Assembly (NCBI GenBank): GCA_025617745.1
Contig: CM046853.1
Coordinates: 53,283,021 to 53,347,020 of the forward strand
DNA length: 64,000 bases
Source of the DNA: Heliocidaris erythrogramma
Taxonomy: Eukaryota > Echinodermata > Echinoidea > Camarodonta > Echinometridae
Direction of reading: 5' to 3'
Both the position numbers and the translations under genes were made by a program. The notes under the pieces were generated by a model. That model worked only from the letters and a program-made list of their open reading frames with translations, was not told the origin of the DNA and did not search any database. Positions 1-11,019 of the stretch are shown one piece after another. The stretch's first letter is position 1. Each line of letters starts with the position of its first letter.

Positions 1-597
1 GAGCATTGCTCCAAAAATGAGGAAGTGATTTGATCTGGAATGTTTTCCTGTTTTATTGCCATATGTCGTTACCATGGCAACGCACTTCCACACATTGAAA
101 CAATATGTTTTGCACAGCTTTACCACAAGAACAATGTGTGTGCCTAATTTCATGAGCATTACTTGAAAAAGTGAGGAAGTTCAATCCGGAAGATTTCCCA
201 CTGATTTATTGCCATAATATGCCGTTACCATGGCAACGCAGTTTCCGACACATTAAAAAATATGTCTTGCACATCTCCATCCCAAGACAAATGTGTGTGC
301 CAAATTTCATGAACATTGATCAAAAAATGAGGAAGTAGTTCGATCCGCAAGATTTCAACCTGATTTATTGCCATAATATGCCGTTACCATGGCAACGCAG
401 TTTCCGACACATTAAAACATATGTTTTGCACATCTTCATCCCAAGAACACTATGTGTGGCGAATTTCACGAGCATTGCTCGAAAAATGAGAAAGTAGTTC
501 GATGCGCAAGATTTGGAACGGACCGACCGCCCGACCGTACGCTGATTCCTACATGTATATACCCCCTTCAAACTTCGTTTAGCGAGGGTTTAACAAG
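1..597 (-). mobile_element. Minisatellite-bearing end of a Helentron-like element
   Basis: Three and a half direct repeats begin at 1, 154, 311 and 470 (spacing 153-159 bp); each contains GAGCATTGCTC-like and CCATGGCAACGCA segments. They are followed by a GACCGACCGCCCGACCG stretch (about 519-537) and a short self-complementary end (CCCTTC...GCGAGGG, about 565-590). Read on the minus strand this is the same order as the left ends of the elements at 20649 and 54827: hairpin, then CCGT-rich stretch, then about 150-bp repeats. The element runs off the left edge, so its other terminus cannot be checked. Short ORFs here are repeat translations, not genes. Confidence 0.5.
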
Positions 598-627
598 CGT
601 CTATTATTTCATATTGAACAACTGCAG

Positions 628-811
628 ATGGCAGCGGTTGAAAAGCAACTCTTCGAGCTGAAGAAGACACAGGATGTTGAAACTCTTCTGGAGCAGATTG
701 ATCAGCTAGAAGAAGAACTCGCCCAGTGCAAGGCCAACGTGCCGACAACCGCACCCCCAGGTTCAGGCGACGATGATTTCTTCGTACCATGGGATGATAT
801 CGGTACTCAAG
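628..811 (+). CDS. Olfactomedin-like protein (amassin-like), coiled-coil exon
   Basis: This is the first visible coding exon of an olfactomedin-domain gene that continues at 1611 and 2346. It starts right after an acceptor (AACTGCAG) with an in-frame ATG at 628, so earlier exons, including a signal peptide, probably lie to the left. It ends CTCAAG|GTACGG, phase 1. The roughly 61 residues contain a heptad-like stretch (ETLLEQIDQLEEELAQC, about residues 19-35) typical of the coiled coil before an OLF domain, then a Pro/Ser/acidic linker. Amassins are secreted sea urchin coelomic proteins that glue coelomocytes together through disulphide-linked oligomers; noelin/gliomedin relatives are the alternative. 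The intron 812-1610 shows no recognisable element. Confidence 0.7.
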
Positions 812-1610
812 GTACGGCTTGTCTTTAAACATTGTGACTTGGCATCTGGTTACGTCCTTATTACACCAACTTGAACCACAGGGGCGTCGCTCGACAATTT
901 CGAATGGGGGTTGGTTTTTTAGTCAAGTTTGTCTATTAGCAAGTCGAAAAAGGGGGATATATTCGATTTATCAGTTGTTTGGTGATTTTCGACAAGGCTT
1001 TACATAGAGGAGGGGGAATTACACACCCTTAAACCATCGGATCTTTTGGATCTTTTGGGTGTCGCATAAGGAGAGATAGTCTGATGTTTGATTAACGTTT
1101 GATATGAATCAGAAAATAGTTTCCAGTTTTTCACGATTGTTTGGGCGTGAAGGATTCAGGATCACTGTGTATGCTTGAACTTATGCAATTCAGCGACACA
1201 GGTTTAGACGACATTTCCTTATCTAGGCATAAAGATAAATGGGATGCTCTGAGCCCATTCCTCTCCTGCATGATATGCCTCCATACTTCCTCCCATGCAC
1301 CCCTATCGCCGCTATCCTTTTTCACATGCACAAACCCACATCCACCCACCTCCACGCGCACTAACTTAGACGCCCACATTTGCACAACTCATATAATCTC
1401 TTTTCCTTATGAAGGTTCTCTCATTTGTAATCTCTTTCTCTCTTGTCTCACATTTTATGCCACTTACTCCCGTGAAATATGCCAGCACTGTCACAGATAT
1501 GTGAATACGTCGATAAACATGCATAATTCAGCTCTCTAGGTATTATATAAGTCATTGCAAAAGCTTTCTGTTCAGGCCCAGAACCATGTTTGTTTTGTGT
1601 CTCGTTTCAG

Positions 1611-1737
1611 ATTCTTGTGCAGATGCGTTTTCTGTCTCATCTCCTTACACCGTGCGCACCTCGTACACCAATGGAGCTTGGATGCGGGACCCTCTTATCG
1701 ACACAGACACGATCTGGCACTTTGATTACCATACTTC
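1611..1737 (+). CDS. Olfactomedin-like protein, exon opening the OLF domain
   Basis: The exon lies between acceptor CTCGTTTCAG and donor GTGAGT (1738). Joined in phase to the previous exon (G|AT = Asp), it encodes DSCADAF followed about 15 residues later by NGAWMRDPLID...TIWHFDY. The GAWMRDP block and the following Trp are the usual start of an olfactomedin domain. The Cys of DSCAD is at the position that in OLF proteins pairs with a Cys late in the domain. It ends in phase 2 and joins TC|A = Ser in the next exon. The 608-bp intron after it holds a short (AAT)n run near 1825-1850 and nothing else I recognise. Confidence 0.85.
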
Positions 1738-2345
1738 GTGAGTAACTATCGCTTATATTAGCTAAAATGCAATAAAAGCTAACTAGGGATAAGATAAGAA
1801 GAAGAACAACAATAACAACAGCGGTAATAATAATAATAATAACAATAATAATGGTAATGATAATTACAACAATCTAAAAATAATGTTATGGTTTTATTTA
1901 ACTAGGGTAGCCTATAGCAGTAAATTTTCTGCTCTTCATGAACTCTCTGCTATTATTGTTGGTATTACCGCAGCATTGCCAGGTACCCATTTGATAGGCC
2001 TACATGTAAGCACCAAGCATGCTTGAATACAGAGCCACAGTGCTCCCGAACGAGATTCCGGACTAAGTGTTACATCTAACTGGCCTCTGCGCTCATGGAT
2101 TCATATTTTCCTGATAATTACAGTTTTAATGTGCTTAATTTACTGAAATATTTCAGTTCGGTAATATTTTCTTCCATAAAGTGGTGAAATACAGCATAGT
2201 TTAGCAACGTTATCAGGTGGAAGATGATAATAGAAGGCCAAGGCCTACATTCACGAAAATTTTGTTCAAGTTATCTCATTTCTTCCTCCTCTGTAGACTA
2301 CCCTGAGTAATTACCTCAAATAATATTTCTTCCCATCACATGCAG

Positions 2346-2991
2346 ATGCACATCCAGTAGCACATATAGATACATCTATAGCTTCCCCAGCTATGAGAGC
2401 TATGAGCAAAAGATCAGCTCCGAATCTCAGACTTTCAAACTAACCACAAGCTACTGCCCGAACGGTCCTGGTCTTGTTGCCTATAATGGGTCCATTTATT
2501 ATACCTATTATAACTCAAGAAACATGTACCGTTATGATGTAAGCCAAGGCACAAGCATTATATATAGGACTCTTAATGGTGCTGGAGTAAGTGGCAGCTA
2601 CTATGAATATTCAGGTCTAAAATGCAGTGCCATCGACTTCGCAGTGGATGAAACAGGGCTGTGGGTAATCTACGCAACGTCCAGCACCGACTTGAGAATA
2701 TCTCGACTGGATCCCTTAACGCTCAACACCATCCAGACCTGGGGTCTCAATTTCGCTAAGAAGAACTTTAGAAACTGCTTCATGATCTGTGCCAAGCTCT
2801 ACTGCACGGACTACAGTAAGATTAATCTCAAGTTTGACACTGTGACGGGGGCTATCAGCAACCCAAACATCAAGCTTCAAAGTCGCTACGGCGGACTGTA
2901 CACCTTGGACTACAACCCACGTGACCAAAAACTCTATGGCTGGGATAATGGAAATATGGTTCTCTACGACCTCAAATTTAAAAACGATTAG
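2346..2991 (+). CDS. Olfactomedin-like protein, last exon with most of the OLF beta-propeller
   Basis: The exon starts after CACATGCAG and ends at the TAG at 2989-2991. It encodes about 214 residues holding the hallmark OLF blocks in order: GLVAYNGSIYY, then IDFAVDETGLWVIYA, then NCFMICAKLYCTD, then YNPRDQKLYGWDNGNMVLYD near the C-terminus. The visible protein (exons 628-811, 1611-1737, 2346-2991) is 318 residues in one open frame, which supports the splice model. The protein should be extracellular. Stop position and domain end agree, so the 3' end is complete. Assignment to the OLF family is firm; the name amassin is inferred from domain order (short coiled coil, then OLF) and likely lineage. 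Confidence 0.92.
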
Positions 2992-4426
2992 GATTAATAT
3001 CTTAATTGATTTTGGAACAGGTCGAATATTACATAGAAAAATTGTGAATAAGAGTGAAAAGTACAGTAAAGTTATGGTGATTCATGTGCATTCTGACCAG
3101 AATGTGAACATAAAATTTGGTCTACTTCTACTTTTCGTTAGGAACGGAAGGATATATCAAACATTATGCTTTATTGATCCGCACGTAGCATACAATTATA
3201 TGTCTCACTAAAAACCCGACCATTATGATCGGAGATTATCCTAGCCATCTCTCCGAGTCAACGAAAACACATGAAGTTACTCAAAAGTCAAAAATTAAAA
3301 AAAAAGAGGTCTAAAGGGGGAAATAAGCAAAACGGGCAATTTAGGGACTTGAAGACATAAGAACTTGGAACAATAGGGACCGGCTAACTTAGTGACTGCT
3401 GAACAGAGGGACTGGGAAACATAAAAAATGAGACTTGTGGGATCGTCTAACTTAGGGACTGCAGAACATAAGGACTGGGTAACAGGCATCCGCTCAGTAT
3501 CGCTTTCAAAGAATAGGAACAAAATTGAAAGATAGAGGTGAATATAATTTAACTGACAAAGACTCTTCGTGCAATAATACTTATTCAATAATCTGAATTT
3601 ATTCAATGTCGTATCATTGCTCTACAATATTTTTTCCTGGTTTAAACGTTACTCATTTGACGTTACCAAAATCAAAAGTAACAATGAATTATTCCATGCG
3701 AAACTAAATGAACGTTGTCACTGTGTGAATAATGTGTATACCATTGGAATATGAATGCGCGTTCGGGTGGGCGTGTTTAGCCGTATGTCCGAGGACATTT
3801 TCGGACAGAGAACAAAAAAAAATCATGAGAACAATGGTCCTCGGAAGCCGGACAATAGTCCTCGAACGTCGAACAATGAGTTTGTGCTTTATTCCGTCGA
3901 CTGTCCGAGGACGGAGGGACAATAGAGGAACAATACTTGTCCTCGGAAATAAAGCCATACAAGACTGTGTGCGTGGGCGTGTGTGTGGGTGTGGTTTTGT
4001 GTGTTCCCCCCTGTGTATGTGTGGGTGCGTGGGTGGATGGGTGTGCACGGGTGTGTTTGTGTGTACGCAGTAGCGTGAGGGTGTGGTTGTGTGAGGGTGT
4101 GGGTGTGTGAGTGTAAATAGGTATTTCTTTTCTATCGATATCGACATCACCAGGTTTTGGGAAAGTCAGCTGACACCATATGTTTTGTATCAGGTTACGT
4201 CAAGCGATGGAGCATACGATATTACAGCTGATTGGTCAGATCAGTGCGTACAGATGATAAGCCCCTCCCAGTAATACGATTCTCGTACGATGCGATGTTC
4301 CAACTACGAGGGAATGCTGATTCTTTATCGAGTTTTCGATAGAAATGATGCTCAAAAATGCGTTTCGCTATACGATATTTCGTTATTACAAGATGTTTCT
4401 TTACACATAATTCTTTATAATTCAGT
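2992..4426. other. Intergenic stretch with minor repeats, no gene
   Basis: This follows the olfactomedin stop codon. A 76-bp imperfect direct repeat (CTAACTTAG-GACTGC) lies near 3372 and 3448. A cluster of inverted GTCCGAGGAC-like words lies at 3785-3955, probably a degraded palindromic element. A GT-rich simple repeat runs 3961-4117. The ORFs over the GT-rich tract have low-complexity products and are not genes. Confidence 0.5.
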
Positions 4427-4785
4427 GGAGGTGTTGTGGATCAGTGGATAAGTCCCTGGACTGTGAACCACGAGGTCCGGGGTTCGAATCCCACCGCAGC
4501 ACTAGCGTCCTTTGGCAAGACGTTAATCTACATTTGCCACTCTCCACCCAGGTGTTAAATGGGTACCCGATAGGATGCGAAAGTTAATGTCGTTTGCTTA
4601 GCATGTGGCGCTTTACAGCGACTGGCTGGAATACTCCCCAGGGAGCGGATAAAGTGCACACATTGTGTGCGGGCATGTCAGAATCCAATGACCGGGGTAA
4701 TAATATATCTGTAAAGCGCTTAGAAACACAACCATGTATTAGGCGCTATATAAAAGCGGAATATTATATTATTATTATTATTATA
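4427..4785 (+). mobile_element. tRNA-derived SINE with ATT-repeat tail
   Basis: The head has RNA polymerase III promoter boxes: an A-box-like GGATCAGTGGATAAG (4438-4452) and a B box GGTTCGAATCC (4481-4491). It is followed by a body with the segment CCACCCAGGTGTTAAATGGG, then a tail GGCGCTATATAAAAGCGG and (ATT)n at about 4767-4783. Related sequences are at 24003 (+), 24484 (-) and a tail at 28607 (-). The box order and simple-repeat tail define a SINE; the exact family is not assigned. Confidence 0.75.
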
Positions 4786-4816
4786 TTCTTTATACATATT
4801 CTTTATAGGGGCGGGT

Positions 4817-5215
4817 ACTCGTTATTCTGAAGGGTCATAATTCCTAAAGTTTGTAATTTCGAAATACAAATTTTCCATAGCAGGGGGTTCATAATTCCGA
4901 GCATTTGATGCATTACTCTGAAAATTCGTTATTCCGGAGGTTCGTAATTCCGAAAATGAATAAGGAAATAAGGTTCATAATTCAGAAAGTGAGAAAGGGT
5001 TCATAATTCCGAGGAATATAGAGCCGTACATAACTTTTTTGAATTATGAACCCTATTTAATTTTCGGAATTATGAACCCCTTCTGAACTTTTCTGAATTT
5101 GGAACCCTATTTAATCTTCGGAATAACCCTTTTTCATTTTCAGAATTATGAGCCTTTGGAATTAGGAATCTTCGGAGTAACGAACCTTCTGATATACGAA
5201 CCCTAAGGAAAAAGA
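4817..5215. repeat. Array of short inverted and direct TCATAATTCCGA-type words
   Basis: The word GGTTCATAATTCCGA and its complement recur about a dozen times. The forward form dominates to about 5030 and the reverse form afterwards, so the block is an imperfect palindrome centred near 5035. It is probably a degraded foldback element. No coding potential is convincing. Confidence 0.55.
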
Positions 5216-5322
5216 CGAGTCGGGCAATCCAACGGTTACTCACATTACATTTTACTACATATGTTTTAGGTAAATGAGTTTCAGTTACAACAGTTAATGC
5301 ACACAATCATATTTGAGTACCT

Positions 5323-5490
5323 AGATACAGTATCAAAACTTCAGAGGAAGAACCATACTTTCTGCCAACCCTGCAAATGTGCGGTTACTCTCGTTACATT
5401 TTCCATTTTTTATATAATGTAACGTGAGTATTTGCAGGGGTGACAGAAAGTATTATCTTCTTGTGAAGTTTTGATACTGTTGCGCTAGTA
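5323..5490. mobile_element. Foldback (long-hairpin) MITE
   Basis: Arms 5323-5400 and about 5415-5490 are imperfect inverted complements: CAGTATCAAAACTTC on the left faces GAAGTTTTGATACTG on the right, and GGTTACTCTCGTTACATT faces AATGTAACGTGAGT. The loop is about 15 bp. Such near-complete palindromes are typical of short non-autonomous DNA transposons. No target duplication was resolved. Confidence 0.65.
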
Positions 5491-5813
5491 TACCCTAGTA
5501 TTTAATTTACCTAACACAATCATGTAGTAAGAAAACAGAAGCTTAAGATGTATCTCAAAACCTCTCCAAATGAGTAACCATGGAATTGCCCCTTCGGAAT
5601 GATGAAACTTACGAAAAACGACATGTAACCAAAACTGTAATTACTTATCGTAAAGCCATAGAATGAATTTAGGTAGTCTTAACATGGGGTAAATATATCT
5701 TCATCATGCACTCGGAGGGGGTCTAAAGTTGGACACCTGTCAGCACTGTGTGTTTCAGAATAACAACAGCTTTAGTATGTTTACATTAAGGGACAATAAT
5801 ATGTACCTCCAAC

Positions 5814-6119
5814 CATTGGCGGATCCAGGGGGGGGGGCACTTCCGGCCCGTGCCCCCCTTTTGGAAGAAAAGTATGCATTTTGACCATAGACGATCCGCC
5901 ATTTTCTCGATTGTGCCCCTCCCCTTTTAGAATGAAGACTTTTTTTTTTTTTTTGCTTGTCAGGGAATTATGGAGGGAAACTGGAACCCCATAAACCACC
6001 CCCACTAAGCGACTTTTCGAGAAGCTGGCGAGACAAAAAAATACGGGTCTACCTTTTCCAAAAGTGGACAAACCTTCATTTGTGTGCCCCCTCTTTATTC
6101 AATCCTGGATCCGCCCCTG
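5814..6119. mobile_element. hAT-type MITE with 8-bp target site duplication
   Basis: The terminal inverted repeats are CATTGGCGGATCCAGG at the left and CCTGGATCCGCCCCTG at the right. The flanks carry an exact 8-bp duplication, CCTCCAAC, at 5806-5813 and 6120-6127. An 8-bp target duplication with CAG-GGCGGATCCAG-like termini is the established hAT superfamily signature. The 306-bp interior has poly-G and poly-T runs and no transposase. It lies about 490 bp upstream of the first exon of paralogue A1. Confidence 0.85.
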
Positions 6120-6607
6120 CCTCCAACTTATCCACCTCCTCGAAAACATCTTCAGAAAAGACATTCTGCTTTGAACGATAGTATGGGATCATCATCTTGA
6201 AGAAAGACAGCCTTTTCAACTGTCAAATTTCCAGAATGATACATTGTGAAATCAATAGACAAAAAACAAGATGCATAATCATGCAATTTGTGCTGCCGTC
6301 GTTTTTACAAAATCAAAAATATGCTAGACAGGGTTATGTATAATGAATATCAAAGAATGTCTCTATCATATTTTCTTAAAGACTTTCGTTTTGATGGTAC
6401 TATCTAAAGGCTATAGCTTTGTTTTAATTTTCTGAATTAATGCCCTTCTGAGACTCCTGCACATCCGCTCATGAAGTGCATTATGATAATGAAACGTATT
6501 GACGGAAGTGCTTCCTTGATGTACGGATATACGAAAACTAAACAACCTGGATTGGATACATGTACCATCTATTAAACTGTCTGTCTAATCGAATCAACTC
6601 ACAATAA

Positions 6608-6618
6608 AAGATGGCGGA
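6608..6618 (+). promoter_or_regulatory. AAGATGGCGG motif over the A1 start codon (YY1-like)
   Basis: The start codon of A1 lies inside AAGATGGCGGA, which matches the known YY1 consensus AAnATGGCGG. The same motif overlaps the A2 start codon (33207-33217). YY1 sites at start codons of TATA-less genes are well known in animals; that it acts here is inference. Confidence 0.4.
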
Positions 6619-6643
6619 AGTTTCAACAGACAGCACGAGAATA
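6611..6643 (+). CDS. Paralogue A1, exon 1 (11 codons)
   Basis: The ATG at 6611 opens 11 codons (MAEVSTDSTRI) ending exactly at a donor GTAAGC (6644), phase 0. It is supported because a similar 11-codon exon, with the same AAGATGGCGGA context, similar residues (MAESPTESGET) and the same donor, lies at 33210-33242 upstream of paralogue A2. The next A1 exon has no usable in-frame ATG after its acceptor, so a separate start exon is required. RNA data would settle it. The 2.2-kb intron after it holds a MITE (7404-7609) and a LINE fragment (7855-8290). Confidence 0.62.
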
Positions 6644-7403
6644 GTAAGCATTTCAATATTTCGTTGACTTAGGCTGTGTCTAATTTCCATTGCTGATGAC
6701 TTAAAAGTTAATTCAGTAATGACTGAGAATGATATGTGCCATAAATTGATCTAAAAGGTTCAACAACTGAATTTTGATCTACGATATCTCTCATATTTGG
6801 ATATCATTATGATTTGATTGGTTAACGCTCGCAATGACTTGGTACTCATTCTTCTGTTCAGGTCTTTAGAGCACCACTATCACTGTGATTATAATCAGCT
6901 GCCAGGTTTTTTTTTAAGAGTTGCGATTGATTAAAGTTTAATTTGATATTGATATCAATGGCAATTCTGTACATAAGGAATAGGAGACTGTAAATTTGCG
7001 ATTGATTGGAGGACTTGAGTAAGACAGGGCCCATGCTTTCATACCAAAAGAAATGAAAAAAAAAACACCTCGTCATCCGAGAAATATTTTCTATCAAAGG
7101 CGGGTTTCTCAATTTACGTGCCAGGTTTATCATGGAGATATGTATGTTTAGCATGAACCTTTGTGACATTCGGGTCTCCTTTAACTTTTAATATCAGCAT
7201 GTGATTCATAACCAAACAATATAATATTCTCTTGATGCATTGTCGTGAATATCAAGTCACGTCATAAGTTTCTACTGAAGCTATTAGCAACTTTCATACA
7301 ATACTTTGAGTACATCTATTGTTACTCGTATTAAAGCGTCTGTATGAGGTGGTAACCTCGATCAAGAGGCCGCGTAGAGACATACTAAAAACGCTAGCCT
7401 ATA

Positions 7404-7609
7404 ACACTCTACATAACGCTGGGTAAAATCTTACCCATGTTGTATATGAGAACATGCATGTTTGTGGGTTAAAATCCAACATTGGGTAAATTTTAACATT
7501 TTTAACATTTTCCCCAATATTGAGGTAAATTTTACCCAACGAACGGTGCATGTTCCTTTTTGTTTTATCCAGCTCGGGTAAAATTTTACCCAACCCATTT
7601 TAGAGTGTA
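7404..7609. mobile_element. MITE with GGGTAAAAT palindromes
   Basis: Inverted ends (ACACTCTA...GGGTAAAAT at the left; ATTTTACCC...TAGAGTGT at the right) flank a body with several internal GGGTAAAATTTTACCC-type palindromes near 7430, 7484, 7530 and 7576. Short foldback elements of this kind are common in marine invertebrate genomes. The target duplication is not resolved. Confidence 0.55.
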
Positions 7610-7786
7610 GAGAAAAAGGGGAGTGACTTCTCATCCCCTTTTGAACTTCTGGGTCATTTCTCCAACTGCACAATTTTAACAGCCAGATGAGACCAAAATT
7701 ATTAGAATGATAATCACATCTTAAAAGGGCACACCGAGGCTACAATACTTTATATCTTTTAAAATATAATAATAATAATCATTACC

Positions 7787-7828
7787 CCCCCCCCCCCCCC
7801 CCCTCCCCCCCCCAAAAAAAAAATCAAA
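7787..7828. repeat. Poly-C / poly-A low-complexity tract
   Basis: Long C runs interrupted by single T bases are followed by an A run. This is a simple sequence at the left edge of the LINE fragment. Confidence 0.8.
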
Positions 7829-7854
7829 GAGAGAACTCCATTAAAATACATGTA

Positions 7855-8290
7855 TCTTCTTCCTAAAAAAGCTTTATATACAATATACAATTCAGTAATT
7901 TTCCCCCATATATCGTACTGTAATTTAGCATGGGGTAATAGCAGTAAGACCAGAATTCAATCTCTCTTTCGACTTCAGAAAAGGGCTTTGCGCATATGCT
8001 CGTATTCTCATTATCTAGCGAATACAGACCCTCTATTTTATTATTTTAAAACTCTGAAAATAGATGACATTCATATTTTTCAAACCGTTATCTTTATGTT
8101 TAAGTTTTCAATGAAAATGTTACCTTTGGTATTTCAACACGACATTCATCTGATATTCATCTCCTAAACCCCATTACCCTACTGGCCCACAGAACCATAA
8201 GACACCACGGTCCCGACATTTGGAACTCCCTTCCCGATAACATAAAATCTGCGTCATCCTTACATTCATTTAAAGCCTTAATGAAATAAC
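7855..8290 (+). pseudogene. 5'-truncated LINE ORF2, C-terminal fragment (frameshifted)
   Basis: The first frame (7850-8165) encodes YNSVIFPHISYCNLAWGNS followed by SLFRLQKRALRICSY, the typical region after the reverse transcriptase thumb of CR1/L2-group LINEs. After a frame break the end resumes at about 8192-8289 with HHGPDIWNSLPDNIK and FKALMK before a stop. The GPDIWNSLP block is the usual C-terminus of these proteins. It is a dead 5'-truncated insertion in the first intron of A1. Confidence 0.78.
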
Positions 8291-8555
8291 ATATCTTAAC
8301 ACAATATAATCTGCCAAAAAAAAACCCAACTCATGATACAATAAATGAAAATTGTTGGTGATGATAGTCAAATTTGACTCATCGCAATTATAACACGTAC
8401 CAACAACAACAAGGGGGCGTTCAATAAGTATTCAAAGACATGTAGGTCCTGCTAATAGCAGTCTATAATAATCATAAGTGCAATTTGGAAACCAGAATTT
8501 AAATCTTTTGGAATTTCTCATAATCCCTTGGTAACTAGGCAAAGGAAAAACCGGG

Positions 8556-8706
8556 TCTGCTCGCTATTCATAACGACCGATATTCATAGAAAACCGCTAT
8601 TCATTTAACACGCGTTATGAATAGCGGTCCTTATGAATAATTATGAATAGCGGTCCTTCTGAATAAGTGCTCCTTATGAATAGCGGTCCTTATGACTAGC
8701 GAGGTT
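8556..8706. mobile_element. Palindromic element of CGCTATTCATAAGGAC words
   Basis: Forward and inverted copies of ATGAATAGCGGTCCTTATG and its complement are packed together. The same element is present in the opposite orientation at about 57026-57190, sharing the TAGAAAACCGCTA-TCATTTAACACGC core. It is therefore a dispersed foldback element rather than a local repeat. There is no coding content. Confidence 0.6.
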
Positions 8707-8858
8707 ACCCCATTTCCATCTTAATGATCTTACAAATGAACTAAATTTTGTTCATGATCAAGAATAAAGGAATTAAAAAAAAAACGGTATTGTCATCTTA
8801 AGTTTTCTTGAATATACCAAACATAGGCGTTTTTTCTGTTTCTCATTTTCCCTTACAG

Positions 8859-9144
8859 GTTGGAAAAGTAGCAGCGGACAAGGTACATGTGTGCGTGTGT
8901 AGTAGTAGTCCACTCGACACAGTGCAGGGACTCATCCACCAGATCAAAGAAGACATGTCGGACGTCGTAGAAAGCGTGAGGTTTGAAATCCTTCCTTACA
9001 ACATCAGAGACATAAACGCATTCGATTTCCATGAGATAGATGTTCTACTTCTCTGTCATTCTATCGAGAACAGGAGATTCTCTCTTACCGATGTTACAGG
9101 TGCTCTCTATGATAGGTTCTTACCAAGAGCCAGAAATTATCTAG
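8859..9144 (+). CDS. Paralogue A1, exon 2 (alpha/beta core with CHSI motif)
   Basis: Unrecognised family. The exon runs from acceptor TTCCCTTACAG to donor GTAGGG (9145), enters in phase 0 and leaves in phase 1. It gives residues 12-106 of a 244-residue protein. A beta strand (KVHVCVCSSS) is followed by a helix (TVQGLIHQIKEDM), a second strand, the LPYNIRD turn, a strictly hydrophobic strand running into LCHSIENRRFS (residues 76-86), and a helix with TDVTGALYDRFL. This alternation suggests a flavodoxin-like or Rossmann-like fold; that is inference. The exon is 286 bp, exactly as in A2, with about 70% identical residues by eye. No transmembrane segment or signal peptide is visible. Confidence 0.85.
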
Positions 9145-10603
9145 GTAGGGTAATGGTGCAAGGAATTCAAGTGTACTTCTTTACAGTTCATTTTTTATCA
9201 CTTACACTGTACCTTGAAAGATGTGGAGGTGGTACGGAAGCATATTTGTGACGAATCTGTGTGCTTATGAAAGAAAGGGTGTTTTTATTATACATCTTGT
9301 CTTTTTAAAAAAAAGTTTACTTCAGTAAACAGGGTGACACTCGACTCCAAAATAAATTGCTTAATTATATCTTTTTAACCTGATATTCTAAACTTGGTAG
9401 GAATTTGTATATGCAGGGAGTAATGAACTGAACGGCTTTTGTGTGCCTTTGTAAAGAAAGATAAATCGTAAAATGAACTTCGAGTTCATTGATTGAGCAT
9501 CTTCTGAGATATACAGTGCGTATCAAAAAAAAGTATACCCAGCCTTGGTAGCTTCTAATTAACACATTATAACCTCTATGAGCTTGAAATTAATTTCATA
9601 TAGTTAAGCACAACTTATATTCTGTCTAATGATACCTTATTAATAACCGTGCTGCAGAATACAAAAAGTATTGTCAAAATTGTTATTTGAGATGGGAAAC
9701 AGTTGCTGAGTTATTTCAATTGATTTTGTGCATTTGAATAGAAAATGTGTTAATTTTAACCAAAATTAAAAAGACTTCATACGAGCAAGATTTGTGATAT
9801 TTCAGCCCTTGTTTAAGGTAAGCCTTTTACTGAGTCATTAAAAATGGACAAAGTCTATTTGGGAAGCTATCTTTTTTTTCATGCAAGTTTAAATTCAAAT
9901 AGGTAAGGGTAAACTTTTGGGTTCATGTGCTATTCGAGAAAAGCATCTTATGCACCTACGCAGCCAAAATGGTGCAATGGACAGAGAGTTTTTAGCTATC
10001 ATGAGACAAGAAGTTAGAAGGCTGTTAAAACATATTAGGATTATCATATGGAATGAAACAAGGTCGTGTGAAAGCTCAGATACACTAGATCATTTTAAAC
10101 AATGAAGAATTAAAGCATGAAAGAGAATTCAACTTCTAAAAGGATTTTAGACTAGAGTAACACATTCATGTCCTGTTTCTTGTGTCTTGTATGACATATT
10201 AGTCAGGTTCACATGGACGGAGTTACGCTTGTGGTTTCAAAACTTAAAGTTGTCTTGTAGTTTCAGACCGTATGAACGGACTCGTAGTTAAAAAGAGCAG
10301 CGGGGTGTCCCCAGTCGTAGTCAGCGACCGTTGGGACCGATTAAACTTTATGTTTAGCGAACTCGGTGTTAACGACGACCTCTCCGTTCATGCAAAAATA
10401 AATCCCTCGACTTGTAATCTCAGAAACACGAGCGTCGTTGTTACGGGCCCGTGTGAACCTTCGTCAACTCATTGCTAGTGAGCCGTTGTTTCGTTAACTG
10501 AAAGTTTTGCCATCACAAGCTCCGTATAGACGTAGCTATTAGCATGATACCCAGGGAGTGTTTGAATGTCTTTTTTTATTATCACTTTATTCTTTTGATA
10601 TAG
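9145..10603. other. Second intron of paralogue A1
   Basis: This is 1.46 kb of AT-rich sequence between donor GTAGGG and acceptor TTTTGATATAG. I see no tRNA-like head, terminal inverted repeat or reverse-transcriptase fragment. Short ORFs within it have no recognisable content. Confidence 0.6.
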
Positions 10604-11019
10604 GGAAAAGCAATGTTGGGGTAATCGCGTACGATTTGCCCGACGATGCTCTGGCACCAGATACCATAGCGACTACGATGAATTGGTTACATAACAAACA
10701 GGAGACGACATTCACTAATTCTTCTCTGGTCTTGATCGGGGGTGAGCTAGGTCGGATTCCAGTAAGGCTAACTCAAGAACAGCTTGATGAGCTCCAGCAA
10801 TTCTTTCGTTCTGCTTCATCACCACTGCCTGAGGAGATAGCAGAAGTTTGCCTGAGGAGACGGGACTGTATATCATGCCTCCCATGTGTCCTCTGCTGTA
10901 TTCGCTGTAGATGCTGTAGGCCAAACCAATCTAAAGGCTGTTTTGCTTATATGACTCGTAAAAAGGCCCCTCTAAGTCGATCAGCTGATAGAGAGTTGAA
11001 AGGGTATCAATCTATGTGA
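10604..11019 (+). CDS. Paralogue A1, exon 3 (second half of core plus Cys-rich tail)
   Basis: The exon joins G|GG (Gly107) and ends at the TGA at 11017-11019. Residues 108-175 carry a beta strand (VGVIAYDL), a helix (IATTMNWLHNKQETTF), a strand ending in a glycine pair (SLVLIGGELG, about 147-156) and an amphipathic helix (TQEQLDELQQFFR). The C-terminal region from 189 to 219 contains ten cysteines among basic and hydrophobic residues (CISCLPCVLCC is the densest part). That resembles a palmitoylated or membrane-associated tail more than a zinc finger, because histidines are absent; this is inference. The core aligns with B1 and A2; the tail aligns only with A2. Confidence 0.88.

Noticed and set aside
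1141..1539. 132-residue ORF between olfactomedin exons
   Set aside because: It lies in an intron defined by good splice sites and has no recognisable domain.
3704..4150. 148-residue His/Thr/Pro-rich ORF on the minus strand
   Set aside because: It covers a GT-rich simple repeat; composition is explained by the repeat.
7850..8165. Independent 105-residue host gene
   Set aside because: The residues match the C-terminal part of LINE ORF2 and the frame is broken before the normal end.
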